NCBI GenBank assembly: GCA_039985655.1
Contig: JBDWSF010000004.1
Coordinates: forward strand, 103,914 to 167,913
Direction: 5' to 3'
DNA from: Postechiella sp039985655
GTDB taxonomy: Bacteria; Bacteroidota; Bacteroidia; Flavobacteriales; Flavobacteriaceae
Length of the DNA stretch: 64,000 nucleotides
The position numbers were made by a program, and so were the translations under genes. Numbering within the stretch: the first letter of the stretch is position 1; every line of letters begins with the position of its first letter. This document shows, piece after piece, positions 44,666 through 53,923 of the stretch. Under the pieces are notes generated by a model. That model searched no databases. It had not been told where the DNA came from and worked only from the letters and a program-made list of their open reading frames with translations.

Positions 44666-44700
44666 AAAAAGCTCCTTTTGACTGAAAAAAAGAGCTTTTT
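44666..44700 (-). terminator. Terminator after the paralogous membrane protein pair
   Basis: AAAAAGCTC (44666-44674) pairs with GAGCTTTTT (44692-44700), and on the minus strand a T-run follows. It lies 26 bases beyond the stop codon of the 44726-45499 gene. Confidence 0.7.
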
Positions 44701-44725
44701 ATTAAATTTATTTGAAACTTTGATT

Positions 44726-45499
44726 CTATAAAGCTCCTATACGATCTATTTCGGTTTCTTCATCGAAACCAATTACATTTTTATATACTAAATACATAGG
44801 ATGATACACAAATGAAGCTGTAAGTAATAATCCAATTCCGCAAAGTAACATACCAATCATTTGCGATAAAATAGAAGCAACTATAAACAACCCAAAAGAA
44901 ATTAACCACTTTTTATTTCCTAATTTGAATCCTACTTTAACTATTTCGCCAACCGTTAACTCTGGGTTGAAAGCAAATATCACTGAAAAGTAAGACAACG
45001 GAATCATAGCATAAAACACTGGTAAATAACAAAGTATTACAGCTAAAAGCGCAATCCCAATTGACGCAATCATTAATACAAAAATCTTACTTAAATACTT
45101 TCCTTTTAAAAAATAAAAGAAATCTGAAGTTATTACAAGCTCGTTATTATCTAACAGTCTCATAATTCGAAAAAATCCAGCATTTAAACCAACAGATACT
45201 GTGCCTAAAACAAATATGCCAACTATTAAAAATAGAATATAAAGCACGCCCATTCCAGCAAAAACGCCACTAAACTCCTCTGGATTAAAAGAATCATTTC
45301 CCTGAGAAATAATCATTCCAATAATAGGAATATATAAAACAACTATTAGTGGTATCATAATAATCATTGTAAATAATTGCAATAAAAACCCTTGTAACCA
45401 AGTCTTTTTAAACAACTCAATAGATTCACTAAAAATAGTTCCAAAGTCTAATTTTTCAGCTTGGCTAATCTTATTTAATAATACCGTTACTCTATTCAT
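44726..45499 (-). CDS. Polytopic membrane protein, paralogue of the next gene
   Basis: 257 residues with about five or six membrane helices. The conserved start EKLDFGTIFSESIELFKKTWLQGFLLQL is shared with the 45512-46321 product (ELDFGDILSRTFDLFKKTWLQGFIMVL). The final YHPMYLVYKNVIGFDEE matches YLPTYLVYKDIFGFDNV of that paralogue. Only 12 bases separate the two genes, so they form a tandem-duplicated operon. Relatives are often given unsupported enzyme names; I know of no proven function. Confidence 0.8.
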   Translation of the reverse strand: MNRVTVLLNKISQAEKLDFGTIFSESIELFKKTWLQGFLLQLFTMIIMIPLIVVLYIPIIGMIISQGNDSFNPEEFSGVFAGMGVLYILFLIVGIFVLGTVSVGLNAGFFRIMRLLDNNELVITSDFFYFLKGKYLSKIFVLMIASIGIALLAVILCYLPVFYAMIPLSYFSVIFAFNPELTVGEIVKVGFKLGNKKWLISFGLFIVASILSQMIGMLLCGIGLLLTASFVYHPMYLVYKNVIGFDEETEIDRIGAL

Positions 45500-45511
45500 A
45501 ATTAAATCTTT

Positions 45512-46321
45512 TTACTCTATTCCTATTTGATCAATCGCACTGACATTATCGAACCCAAATATATCTTTATACACTAAATATGTTGGCAAATACATAATAG
45601 AAATCGTAAAGAACATACCGATAAAACAAGCTATAACTCCTAAAGCACCAATAATACCTGTTACCACCATTAAACCAAAAATAAGACCCCATTTCTTTAA
45701 TCCTAATTTAAAACCAAGTGTAAAAAAGTCTGAACTTTCTAAATGAGAATTAAAGGCAAAAATAATAACGAATAACGCTGTAAACACACTAAAAAATATG
45801 GAAATAAACATGTTAATCAAAGAAGCAGCTGTAGGTGGCAAAAACTTTTCGAAGGCAAAATTTATTAACGCGATAAGTAATGAAAATGCTGCAATAGCAA
45901 ACATTTTCCCTAAATTTTTCGCTTTATAAAAATAGAAGAAATCTGAAAACCCATAAGATTCATTAAAATCTATACGCTTAACAATTCTATAAAAACCAGC
46001 CGTTAAACCCGTTGTTACAAAACTAATAAAGAAAGTTAAACCTAAAATCATATATCGAAATGAATCTGTTTGGCCTTGTAATAAACTACTACCATCATTC
46101 GGGTCGTAATTACCACTTTGTACTTGTTCCAAGACAGAACTATAGGTTGGCATAAAAACAACAACAATAAAAGGTATCATTACTACCATTATTAACAAAA
46201 CCATTATAAAACCTTGGAGCCATGTTTTCTTAAAAAGATCGAAGGTCCTACTTAAAATATCTCCAAAATCTAATTCTTTTACGTTATCAATTTTCTCTTG
46301 TAGTGACGAGAGTGTATTCAT
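45512..46321 (-). CDS. Polytopic membrane protein, first of a tandem pair
   Basis: 269 residues, about six membrane helices, homologous over its whole length to the downstream gene (see shared start and end motifs there). The loop after helix 1 (PTYSSVLEQVQSGNYDPNDGSSLLQGQ) is longer than in the paralogue. The proteins may work as a heteromer. Function unknown. Confidence 0.8.
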   Translation of the reverse strand: MNTLSSLQEKIDNVKELDFGDILSRTFDLFKKTWLQGFIMVLLIMVVMIPFIVVVFMPTYSSVLEQVQSGNYDPNDGSSLLQGQTDSFRYMILGLTFFISFVTTGLTAGFYRIVKRIDFNESYGFSDFFYFYKAKNLGKMFAIAAFSLLIALINFAFEKFLPPTAASLINMFISIFFSVFTALFVIIFAFNSHLESSDFFTLGFKLGLKKWGLIFGLMVVTGIIGALGVIACFIGMFFTISIMYLPTYLVYKDIFGFDNVSAIDQIGIE

Positions 46322-46403
46322 TTATGCTATGTATTGGTTAGTCAATTAATTTTATCAACCTTAAAGGTAAAAGTTTTTAAGGAACTCCTCTTAATTTTAA
46401 TCC

Positions 46404-46431
46404 AAAAAAAAATCCTGTTTAGAACAGGATT
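46404..46431 (-). terminator. Terminator after the LVIVD lipoprotein gene
   Basis: A 9-bp perfect stem (AATCCTGTT/AACAGGATT) with a 3-base loop and a T-run in the minus direction, 30 bases after the stop codon. Confidence 0.85.
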
Positions 46432-46461
46432 CATTTTGTTTTTTTTATTTAAAACACGAGT

Positions 46462-47709
46462 CTAATTAAGTGAAAACGCACTTAAAAGCGATACACTCTC
46501 ACCAACATATTCATACTGATATAAGGTATTATCACCTATCATAACCAACGTATTTTCTAAAGGGATAACATCTTTAGATTGTATATCTTTAAATTGTTTA
46601 ACATCTTTAATATCTAAAGGGTTTTCTTTGTTAAACACTTTTAATCCAGCATCACCATCGCAAACAAAAAGCGTATTTCCTTTTATACCTAATCCATAAG
46701 GGTTCTCTAATACATGTCTTGCGGCTAAGGTTGGGCTTGCTTTATCGCTCACATCAATTATTTCTAAAACACTCTCTTGTTGCCCACAATTATTTCCCCC
46801 GCGTAGGGTTAAATAGGCATAATCTCCATCGACTACGACTGGGTCGCAACCTGTCCAATGCAAAAACTCAGATACATAAGTTGGGGTTTTAGCATCTTTC
46901 AAATCGTAAATATACATCCCGTCTGTACTCCCAATATATAAATACCCATCGGCTTGAAACAATGTTTCTATATTGTTTCCTGCATAAAAAGTACTGGCTT
47001 GTGTTGGTTGCGACAGATTACTAATATTAAAAATTGTCATTTCGTGAGCACTTACGGTATACAAATAATTTTTCACGATTTGAAAACGCGCCAACGAACC
47101 TCCAGCTCCAATCGAAGCCCCTCCATTAGTAGCATTAGCTATTGCACCATCAAACATAACTACTTCGCCAATAAAAATATCGGTATTAATTTTTCTTCGT
47201 TCTTCTTTTAAAGTCCACCCCACTATAATATCGGTTTCGTAATTCATACTACTCCAATCTGTGCTTTGAGCTTCAACAGGAATTTGAAAATCATAAACAT
47301 CAAACACATCTTCCAAACGTTCTTTTATTGAAATATTATTAATATCAGAAATATCAAAAACCACCAAATCGGTTGCACTATCAGCATACAAAAAATCATC
47401 TTTTATAGATATATCTTCATTTCCTGGAATATTTATATACTTGATTGCTTTAGGAGATTCTGGGTTTGTATTATCAATAACATGTACGCCTTCATTTAAA
47501 TCATTCACAAAAATATAATTGCTGTAAGCATATATCTTTCCTGATTCTTTTATGGCTTGCGGTGCTTTAATGGTTACTGATTTTCTGAATTCGGATTTAC
47601 TCATTAACTCGGGAATTGCTACAGTTACCATTTCATAATCGGCATCATCATTATCGCAAGCACTAGATAGCGCTAATAAAAAGACGAATAAAAGGTATTT
47701 TGTTTTCAT
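46462..47709 (-). CDS. LVIVD-repeat beta-propeller lipoprotein
   Basis: 415 residues with a lipoprotein signal (LLALSSACDND, Cys18). The body holds repeats of the LVIVD type (GVHVIDNTNPESPKAIKYI, LVVFDISDINNISIKERL, MTIFNISNLSQPTQA, MYIYDLKDAKTPTYVSEF, LEIIDVSDKASPTLAARHV), which form a beta-propeller. Probably a surface or periplasmic binding/scaffold protein; no enzyme motif. It starts 24 bases after a second lipoprotein gene on the same strand, so the two are likely co-transcribed. Confidence 0.85.
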   Translation of the reverse strand: MKTKYLLFVFLLALSSACDNDDADYEMVTVAIPELMSKSEFRKSVTIKAPQAIKESGKIYAYSNYIFVNDLNEGVHVIDNTNPESPKAIKYINIPGNEDISIKDDFLYADSATDLVVFDISDINNISIKERLEDVFDVYDFQIPVEAQSTDWSSMNYETDIIVGWTLKEERRKINTDIFIGEVVMFDGAIANATNGGASIGAGGSLARFQIVKNYLYTVSAHEMTIFNISNLSQPTQASTFYAGNNIETLFQADGYLYIGSTDGMYIYDLKDAKTPTYVSEFLHWTGCDPVVVDGDYAYLTLRGGNNCGQQESVLEIIDVSDKASPTLAARHVLENPYGLGIKGNTLFVCDGDAGLKVFNKENPLDIKDVKQFKDIQSKDVIPLENTLVMIGDNTLYQYEYVGESVSLLSAFSLN

Positions 47710-47733
47710 AGCTTGGTTGATTTAATTTTTTAA

Positions 47734-48423
47734 TTAATATTTTAATATTGGATACCCATTTTGGCATTCTACACTTGTGGGTTGACTAGGAAGATCGCAT
47801 GTTGATACAATATTCCATTTGATATTGAATTCTTTTTCTAAAGCAGTGTATGCTTCAACCTTTTCTAGAAAGGCAACTTCTACTTCTTTTGGATAAGCAA
47901 TATAACCCTGCGAACCTCCACAAGCTTTAGCTCCATAGGCAGCAAAGCTCCAATCGTTAGCGTTGTCACATGAAAAATCATACCTTAACTCATAAAGTTC
48001 ATCAAACAAACTCATCAAATCTTGATGATCTAACTCTTGTTCTGTATATTCTCTTTCTATCACCAATTCATTTTCAGTAAGTGATACTATAAGCCAAGAA
48101 GAACTAGCAGGATAAAAATCTTCGTAAACTATAGAAACAATATTGTTTTCTAATTGCCAGTTGCCTTCATAACTATAATATGACAATGGAGGAGTTCCAC
48201 ACCAACCCGATGTTATAAAAAGAACTTCGCCACCTACTTTAAAAGTGAGACTATAATCTTCATCAGGGACACTTTCTACCTTTTTATATGTTAATTTCCC
48301 ATCATTATAAGTGGGATCAACCCATGTTCCAATTAACAAATCATTAGATTCTGGAGTTTCATTATTTACTTCTTCACAAGAAAATACACAAATCACAATT
48401 AAAAAGAGAAATTTCATTTTCAT
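47734..48423 (-). CDS. Hypothetical lipoprotein
   Basis: 229 residues; lipoprotein signal (LIVICVFSCEEV, Cys16). Residues about 25-125 look like a lipocalin-type domain (LLIGTWVDPTYNDGKLTYKK, GNWQLENNIVSIVYED, LTENELVIEREYT). The second half has several Cys (FSCDNAND, KACGGSQGY, VSTCDLP, VECQNGYP) that may form disulfides. Ligand and role unknown. Upstream partner of the LVIVD lipoprotein gene. Confidence 0.7.
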   Translation of the reverse strand: MKMKFLFLIVICVFSCEEVNNETPESNDLLIGTWVDPTYNDGKLTYKKVESVPDEDYSLTFKVGGEVLFITSGWCGTPPLSYYSYEGNWQLENNIVSIVYEDFYPASSSWLIVSLTENELVIEREYTEQELDHQDLMSLFDELYELRYDFSCDNANDWSFAAYGAKACGGSQGYIAYPKEVEVAFLEKVEAYTALEKEFNIKWNIVSTCDLPSQPTSVECQNGYPILKY

Positions 48424-48500
48424 AACTAGACTGGTTTTATTGTATAGATACTCTTACCATAGAATGGTTGCGTTAAATAAATAAAAAACCACATGACATC

Positions 48501-48532
48501 TTGTCACAAAGCTTAAATAAACACTATATTTG
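48501..48532 (+). promoter_or_regulatory. Bacteroidetes sigma-A promoter of miaB
   Basis: TTG at 48501-48503 and TATATTTG at 48525-48532 (fits TAnnTTTG), 21 bases apart. Transcription would begin near 48539, upstream of the ATG at 48567, which also argues against a longer miaB reading frame starting at 48501. Confidence 0.6.
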
Positions 48533-48566
48533 CATGCTTATTGACTGCATATTGTTTCAATATACT

Positions 48567-50015
48567 ATGGAAAAAATTATAGACGAAAATAAACAAGGTG
48601 AATCTTTAATTCTTGATAAAAAAGAAGGCAATAAACGTAAACTTTTTATAGAAAGTTACGGCTGTGCAATGAATTTTAGCGACAGTGAAGTTGTGGCTTC
48701 TATTATGAAAAATCAAGGATATAACACAACTCAAAACCTTGAAGAAGCCGATTTGGTTTTAGTAAACACCTGTTCTATTCGAGATAAAGCAGAACAAACG
48801 GTACGTAAACGTTTACAAAAATATAATGCGGTAAAACGCGACCATAACCCCAAAATGAAAGTTGGAGTTTTGGGCTGTATGGCAGAACGATTGAAAACTA
48901 AATTTCTTGAAGAAGAAAAAATTGTAGACCTTGTTGTTGGACCCGATGCTTATAAAGATTTACCCAATCTTTTAGCTGAAGTTAACGACGGTAGAGATGC
49001 TATAAATGTGATTCTTTCTAAAGAAGAAACCTATGGTGATATTTCGCCAGTGCGTTTAAACAGCAATGGTGTTACTGCATTTGTATCGATTACTCGGGGT
49101 TGCGATAATATGTGTACATTTTGCGTCGTACCCTTTACCCGTGGAAGAGAACGTAGTAGAGACCCGCAAAGTATTATTGAAGAAATAAACGATTTATGGA
49201 ATAAAGGCTTTAAAGAGATTACGCTACTTGGACAAAACGTAGACAGCTTCCTTTGGTATGGCGGCGGGCTTAAAAAAGATTTTGAAAAAGCTAGCGACAT
49301 TCAAAAAGCAACATCAGTTGGTTTTTCTAATTTATTAGAACTATGTGCAAAAGCACAACCTAAAATGCGTATTCGTTTTTCAACTTCTAATCCTCAAGAT
49401 TTAACTTTGGATGTGATTGAAACTATGGCGAAATACAACAATATTTGCAATCATATTCATTTACCAGTACAAAGTGGAAGTAATCGTATTTTAAAAGAAA
49501 TGAATCGATTACATACCCGTGAGGAGTATTTTAAATTGATTGATAGTATCCGGAAAATTATTCCAAATTGCTCAATCAGTCAAGATATGATTGTTGGTTT
49601 CCCTACCGAAACAGAGGAAGATCATCAAGATACCATGTCGTTATTGGAGTATGTAAAATATAATTTCGGATTCATGTATAAGTATTCGGAACGCCCAGGA
49701 ACTATGGCCGAGCGTAAAATGGATGACGATGTACTAGAATCCACTAAAAAAAGAAGATTACAAGAGATTGTAGATTTACAACGCGTCCATAGTGAAATTA
49801 GAACCAAAGAACATGTAAACACCGTTGTTGAAGTTTTAATTGAAAAAGAATCTAAAAAATCTGATGCGCAATGGTCTGGTAAAACACCACAAAGTATTGT
49901 TACCGTCTTCCCTAAAGGAAATTATAAAATTGGTGATTTTGTAAATGTTAATGTAACAGATTGCACTAGCGCGACACTAATTGGCGAAGCAATAGGTTAC
50001 AGTGAAAACAATTAA
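48567..50015 (+). CDS. miaB: tRNA-2-methylthio-N6-dimethylallyladenosine synthase MiaB
   Basis: 482 residues from the ATG at 48567; earlier starts would overlap the promoter. N-terminal UPF0004 domain with the auxiliary cluster cysteines (Cys33 in ESYGCAMN, then NTCSIRDKA and LGCMAER), a radical-SAM domain with CDNMCTFC, and a C-terminal TRAM domain (about 405-475, VEVLIEKESKKSD, VNVNVTDCTSATLIGEA). It adds a methylthio group to i6A37 in tRNAs reading UNN codons. The downstream sigma-54 regulator gene starts 47 bases later. Confidence 0.96.
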   Translation: MEKIIDENKQGESLILDKKEGNKRKLFIESYGCAMNFSDSEVVASIMKNQGYNTTQNLEEADLVLVNTCSIRDKAEQTVRKRLQKYNAVKRDHNPKMKVGVLGCMAERLKTKFLEEEKIVDLVVGPDAYKDLPNLLAEVNDGRDAINVILSKEETYGDISPVRLNSNGVTAFVSITRGCDNMCTFCVVPFTRGRERSRDPQSIIEEINDLWNKGFKEITLLGQNVDSFLWYGGGLKKDFEKASDIQKATSVGFSNLLELCAKAQPKMRIRFSTSNPQDLTLDVIETMAKYNNICNHIHLPVQSGSNRILKEMNRLHTREEYFKLIDSIRKIIPNCSISQDMIVGFPTETEEDHQDTMSLLEYVKYNFGFMYKYSERPGTMAERKMDDDVLESTKKRRLQEIVDLQRVHSEIRTKEHVNTVVEVLIEKESKKSDAQWSGKTPQSIVTVFPKGNYKIGDFVNVNVTDCTSATLIGEAIGYSENN

Positions 50016-50062
50016 TAATGGAAAATTATTCATTATTCACTTTTAATTTTTAATTAAAAAAC

Positions 50063-51334
50063 ATGGAATCAGTACAAGCTATAAAACAACGTTTTGGCAT
50101 CATTGGAAACAGTGAATCCCTTAATCGTGCTATCGAAAAATCGATACAAGTTGCCCCAACAGATATTTCTGTTTTGGTTACTGGAGAGAGTGGTGTTGGT
50201 AAAGAAAGTATACCAAAAATAATCCATCAATTATCACATAGAAAACATAATAAATACATTGCCGTTAACTGTGGTGCTATTCCAGAAGGCACTATTGATA
50301 GTGAACTTTTTGGTCATGAAAAAGGATCTTTTACCGGAGCTACATCTACCCGAAGTGGTTATTTTGAAGTCGCCGATGGTGGTACTATTTTTTTAGATGA
50401 AGTTGGAGAATTACCCCTTACTACACAAGTACGTTTACTTCGTGTTTTAGAAAATGGCGAGTTTATAAAAGTAGGATCTAGTAAAGTCCAAAAAACGGAT
50501 GTTCGTATTGTAGCAGCCACTAATGTAAACATGTTTCAAGCCATTGAAAAAGAAAAATTCCGTGAAGATTTATACTATAGATTAAGCACTGTCGATATTA
50601 ATTTACCACCGCTTAGAGAACGTCAAGGCGATATTCATTTATTGTTTAGAAAGTTTGCTAGTGACTTCGCTTTAAAATATAAAATGCCAACGGTTAAATT
50701 AACCGACCAAGCCATACAATTACTATTAAAACATAGATGGAGTGGAAATATTCGTCAGTTACGAAATGTTGCAGAACAAGTTTCTGTTTTAGAAACCAAT
50801 AGAAATATAAATGCTGAAATAATAAAAGGTTATTTACCCGTTTCTGGAACCAACAATTTACCTGCCGTTATAAAAACATCGAAAGATAAAAGTGATTTTA
50901 GTAGTGAACGTGAGATTCTATACAAAGTGCTTTTCGATATGAAAAGTGACTTGAGTGATTTGAAAAAGCTCACGTTAGAGCTTATGAAAAATGGCAACGT
51001 TAAAGATGTTGAAAAAGATAACGAATCATTAATCCAGAAAATCTACGGTAATAACAACGATGATGAAACGAACTTTGAAGCACCTGTAGAAAACACTGAA
51101 GTTTTATCACTTTCGGAACATAGTACAAGTCAGCCAGAAATTATATCTTCACAAGATAAATATCATTTTGCGGAAGAAATTGAAGAGGAAGAAACCTTAT
51201 CGTTACACGATAAAGAATTAGAATTAATTAAAAAATCGCTTGAACGCCATGAAGGAAAGCGTAAATTAGCTGCTGCTGAACTGGGAATTAGCGAACGCAC
51301 ATTATACAGAAAGATTAAACAATATGACCTTTAA
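50063..51334 (+). CDS. Sigma-54-dependent transcriptional activator without receiver domain
   Basis: 423 residues. The AAA+ domain begins almost at once: Walker A GESGVGKE (about 41-48), the sigma-54 contact loop GSFTGA (about 92-97), Walker B-type GGTIFLDEVGEL, and arginine-finger region LRERQGDIHLLFRKF. A low-complexity linker (about 270-375) leads to a C-terminal Fis-type helix-turn-helix (KRKLAAAELGISERTLYRKIKQ). There is no N-terminal sensor domain, so activity must be controlled otherwise. It heads a run of envelope genes (lptE, secG) followed by groESL. Confidence 0.93.
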   Translation: MESVQAIKQRFGIIGNSESLNRAIEKSIQVAPTDISVLVTGESGVGKESIPKIIHQLSHRKHNKYIAVNCGAIPEGTIDSELFGHEKGSFTGATSTRSGYFEVADGGTIFLDEVGELPLTTQVRLLRVLENGEFIKVGSSKVQKTDVRIVAATNVNMFQAIEKEKFREDLYYRLSTVDINLPPLRERQGDIHLLFRKFASDFALKYKMPTVKLTDQAIQLLLKHRWSGNIRQLRNVAEQVSVLETNRNINAEIIKGYLPVSGTNNLPAVIKTSKDKSDFSSEREILYKVLFDMKSDLSDLKKLTLELMKNGNVKDVEKDNESLIQKIYGNNNDDETNFEAPVENTEVLSLSEHSTSQPEIISSQDKYHFAEEIEEEETLSLHDKELELIKKSLERHEGKRKLAAAELGISERTLYRKIKQYDL

Positions 51335-51414
51335 AAGGTTAGTCATTTTCAGCAACAATCAACAGTTGTTCTTTAATACTACAACATTATAAAAAAGGAA
51401 TCGTTTTATAAATA

Positions 51415-51460
51415 AAAGTCGCAATATCACACTGAGTCCAGTCGAAATGTCTCAATAAAT
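51415..51460 (+). repeat. REP-like half element upstream of lptE
   Basis: Contains ATCACACTGAGTCCAGTCGA, the reverse complement of the TCGACTGGACTCAGTGTGAT motif common in Flavobacteriia intergenic repeats. No second arm is visible within 200 bases. Confidence 0.35.
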
Positions 51461-51473
51461 TATTGATATAAAA

Positions 51474-51980
51474 ATGAAAACATTAAAATACATAATAGCC
51501 TTACTTGTAACAATTTCTTTTGTTGCCTGCGGTGCATATTCATTTACAGGTGCATCCATTTCAGATAAGACAAAAACGTTTCAAGTCAATCGTTTTGAAA
51601 ACAATTCAATTTTAGTTGAACCCGGTTTAGAAACAGATTTCAGAAATTCACTTATTACATTATTAGAAAACCAAACCAATTTAGGAAATGTAAATTCTAA
51701 TGGAGATATTGTTTACGAAGGAGAAATATCAGAATATAGAATTTCGCCAACAACGTCTACGTCTCAAAATACAGCTGCTCAAAACAGATTAACTGTTGGA
51801 GTGAAAGTTCGTTTTTATGACAAACACGATGAAGAAGCCGAGTTTGAAAAAACATTTTCATTCTTTTATGATTACCCTGGAAGTGAACAACTTCTAGGAA
51901 GTACAAAAGACACGGCGCACGAAGAAATTTTTGAACGTATAACTCAGGATATATTTAACGCCTCTTTAGCAAAATGGTAA
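51474..51980 (+). CDS. lptE: LPS-assembly lipoprotein LptE
   Basis: 168 residues with a lipoprotein signal (TISFVACGAYSF, Cys19) and the Bacteroidetes LptE pattern: YSFTGASISDKTKTFQV, then NNSILVEPGLETDFRNSL, and a final HEEIFERITQDIFNASLAKW. It plugs the LptD outer-membrane translocon for lipopolysaccharide. It follows the sigma-54 activator gene, as in many Flavobacteriaceae. Confidence 0.85.
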   Translation: MKTLKYIIALLVTISFVACGAYSFTGASISDKTKTFQVNRFENNSILVEPGLETDFRNSLITLLENQTNLGNVNSNGDIVYEGEISEYRISPTTSTSQNTAAQNRLTVGVKVRFYDKHDEEAEFEKTFSFFYDYPGSEQLLGSTKDTAHEEIFERITQDIFNASLAKW

Positions 51981-52076
51981 TTGAATGGTTAATGGTTAAA
52001 ATAATTTTATAAACAGCAAACAACTAATAACCAGTAACAAAAAACAAAAAACGAATAACGAATAACTAAATAAATA

Positions 52077-53030
52077 ATGAACAACAACGATTTTACATCT
52101 ATACTTCAACAGCCTGAAGCGGTAACGCCTCAGCAAACTGATGACTTAAAATCTATTGTTGACGAGTTTCCATATTTTCAATCTGCTCGAGCTATTTATC
52201 TAAAAGGCTTAAAAAATCAAGAAAGCTTCAAATACAATCAAGCTCTTAAAACCACAGCTGCTTACACTACAGACCGTAGTATTTTATTCGACTTTATTAC
52301 TTCGGAAGGATTTCTTCAAAATCAAATATCACAATTCATTAAACAAAACACATCACATTTAAAAGATATTGATGTTAACATTGAAGATATTTCTATTGAT
52401 AGAAAAATAACTATTGACGATACTTTAAAACAACAAATCAAAGATACTTCTGGTGTTTTAGATCCTGCATTATTTCAACCAAAAACAGAACGTCCTAAAA
52501 AAGATTCTAACTTTATTTTAGATGAATCTGAAACCATAGAACCTGCTACTGAAACAAACAAAACGCAAGAAGCTACCAGTACAGATATACTTAATTTAGG
52601 TAAACCATTACAGTTTGGTAAAAGAGAAACACACTCGTTTAACGAATGGTTAAAATTAGCTAAACTAAACCCTATAAAACGAGAAGAAATAGCAAAAACA
52701 GAACTAAAACCGAGTACTGAAACCAAAACGGAACACCAACAAAAACGAGAAGACAAGTTTAAATTAATAGAAGATTTTATTATAAATAAACCAAAGATAA
52801 ATCCAACAAAGCCAACAACTTCAAAAGGAAATATCGCAAAAGCACAAATGATTCAGCCCGAAGCCTTAATGACTGAGACTTTAGCGCGAATTTATGTAGA
52901 ACAAAAAAACTATAAAAAAGCGATACAATCTTATAAGATTTTAAGTTTGAAATATCCAAAAAAAAGTAGTTTCTTTGCAATCCAAATTAAGGCAGTAGAA
53001 CTTTTACAAGAACAAAATAATCAAGAGTAA
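52077..53030 (+). CDS. Hypothetical protein with C-terminal TPR-like motif
   Basis: 317 residues, no signal peptide. The N-terminus (VTPQQTDDLKSIVDEFPYFQSARAIYLKGL) is typical of a conserved Bacteroidetes protein of unknown function found beside lptE and secG. The middle is low-complexity (Thr/Lys/Glu). The end has one TPR-like helix pair (TETLARIYVEQKNYKKAIQSYKIL). Its stop overlaps the secG start (TAATG at 53028-53032). Confidence 0.75.
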   Translation: MNNNDFTSILQQPEAVTPQQTDDLKSIVDEFPYFQSARAIYLKGLKNQESFKYNQALKTTAAYTTDRSILFDFITSEGFLQNQISQFIKQNTSHLKDIDVNIEDISIDRKITIDDTLKQQIKDTSGVLDPALFQPKTERPKKDSNFILDESETIEPATETNKTQEATSTDILNLGKPLQFGKRETHSFNEWLKLAKLNPIKREEIAKTELKPSTETKTEHQQKREDKFKLIEDFIINKPKINPTKPTTSKGNIAKAQMIQPEALMTETLARIYVEQKNYKKAIQSYKILSLKYPKKSSFFAIQIKAVELLQEQNNQE

Positions 53031-53395
53031 TGAGTAATTTTATAATATTTCTAGTATTAATAGTAGTTGTAGCATTTTTGCTAATTGTAGTAATTATGGT
53101 TCAAAACCCTAAAGGTGGTGGATTATCTTCTTCTTTTGGAGGTGGCGGTACACAACAACTAGGCGGTGTAAAAAAGACAACCGACTTTTTAGATAAAAGT
53201 ACTTGGTACTTAGCTACATTTTTATTGGTATTAATATTAGCATCAAATGTTGCAATTAATAGAAGTGGTGGTCTCTCAGATTCTAAAGCTTTAGATACTG
53301 AAGCTATTCAACCATTACCAACAGCATTACCAGATGCTCCTGCAGCTTTACCAGCTACAGATAACGCACCAGCACAAGATACTCCTGCAAAATAA
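53030..53395 (+). CDS. secG: Preprotein translocase subunit SecG
   Basis: 121 residues with two membrane helices (IIFLVLIVVVAFLLIVVIM and WYLATFLLVLILASNVAI) around the conserved cytoplasmic loop NPKGGGLSSSFGGGGTQQLGG. The tail is rich in Ala/Pro/Asp. It is part of the SecYEG channel. Translationally coupled to the preceding gene and followed by a strong terminator. Confidence 0.93.
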   Translation: MSNFIIFLVLIVVVAFLLIVVIMVQNPKGGGLSSSFGGGGTQQLGGVKKTTDFLDKSTWYLATFLLVLILASNVAINRSGGLSDSKALDTEAIQPLPTALPDAPAALPATDNAPAQDTPAK

Positions 53396-53416
53396 TAATG
53401 CAGTCTAATACATATT

Positions 53417-53448
53417 AAAAATGCCAACTCTACGAGTTGGCATTTTTT
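53417..53448 (+). terminator. Terminator after secG
   Basis: A 14-bp perfect stem (AAAAATGCCAACTC with GAGTTGGCATTTTT), 3-base loop, with a T-run. Confidence 0.9.
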
Positions 53449-53477
53449 GTTTCTGCAAGTTTGTCAGTTAACTAGAA

Positions 53478-53494
53478 TTGGCACAATTTTCGAA
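53478..53494 (+). promoter_or_regulatory. Candidate sigma-54-like promoter of groESL
   Basis: TTGGCAC followed by five bases and TCGAA, close to the -24/-12 pattern TTGGCAC-N5-TTGCA although the -12 GC is not conserved. It lies 50 bases before the groES start. No CIRCE repeat is visible. Confidence 0.3.
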
Positions 53495-53544
53495 TAATGC
53501 TTAAGCATAAAATCATAACTTAATAATTTAAAATATAAATACGA

Positions 53545-53820
53545 ATGGGCTTAAACATTAAACCATTAGCAGATAGAGTTCTTATTGAACCTGCTGCCGC
53601 AGAAACAAAAACTGCATCAGGAATTATTATCCCTGACAACGCTAAAGAAAAACCACAAAAAGGAACTGTTGTTGCAGCTGGTAAAGGCACAAAAGACGAT
53701 CCTATTACTGTGCAAGTTGGTGATACTGTTTTATATGGTAAATATGCTGGTACCGATCTAAAATTAGAAGGTAAAGATTACTTAATTATGCGTGAAAGCG
53801 ACATACTAGCGATAATTTAA
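53545..53820 (+). CDS. groES: Co-chaperonin GroES
   Basis: 91 residues, full family length: IKPLADRVLIEPAAAETKT, the mobile loop region TASGIIIPDNAKEKPQKG, and the ending YAGTDLKLEGKDYLIMRESDIL. It caps the GroEL barrel. Bicistronic with groEL, 103 bases upstream of it. Confidence 0.97.
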   Translation: MGLNIKPLADRVLIEPAAAETKTASGIIIPDNAKEKPQKGTVVAAGKGTKDDPITVQVGDTVLYGKYAGTDLKLEGKDYLIMRESDILAII

Positions 53821-53923
53821 ATTGCTCCTAACTACTGGCCTTTGGCTGTTAGTACCAACAAATTAATAATACAACTAAGCCAATAGCCAACAGCTAATGG
53901 CAAAAAGCTAAAAACATAAAAAA

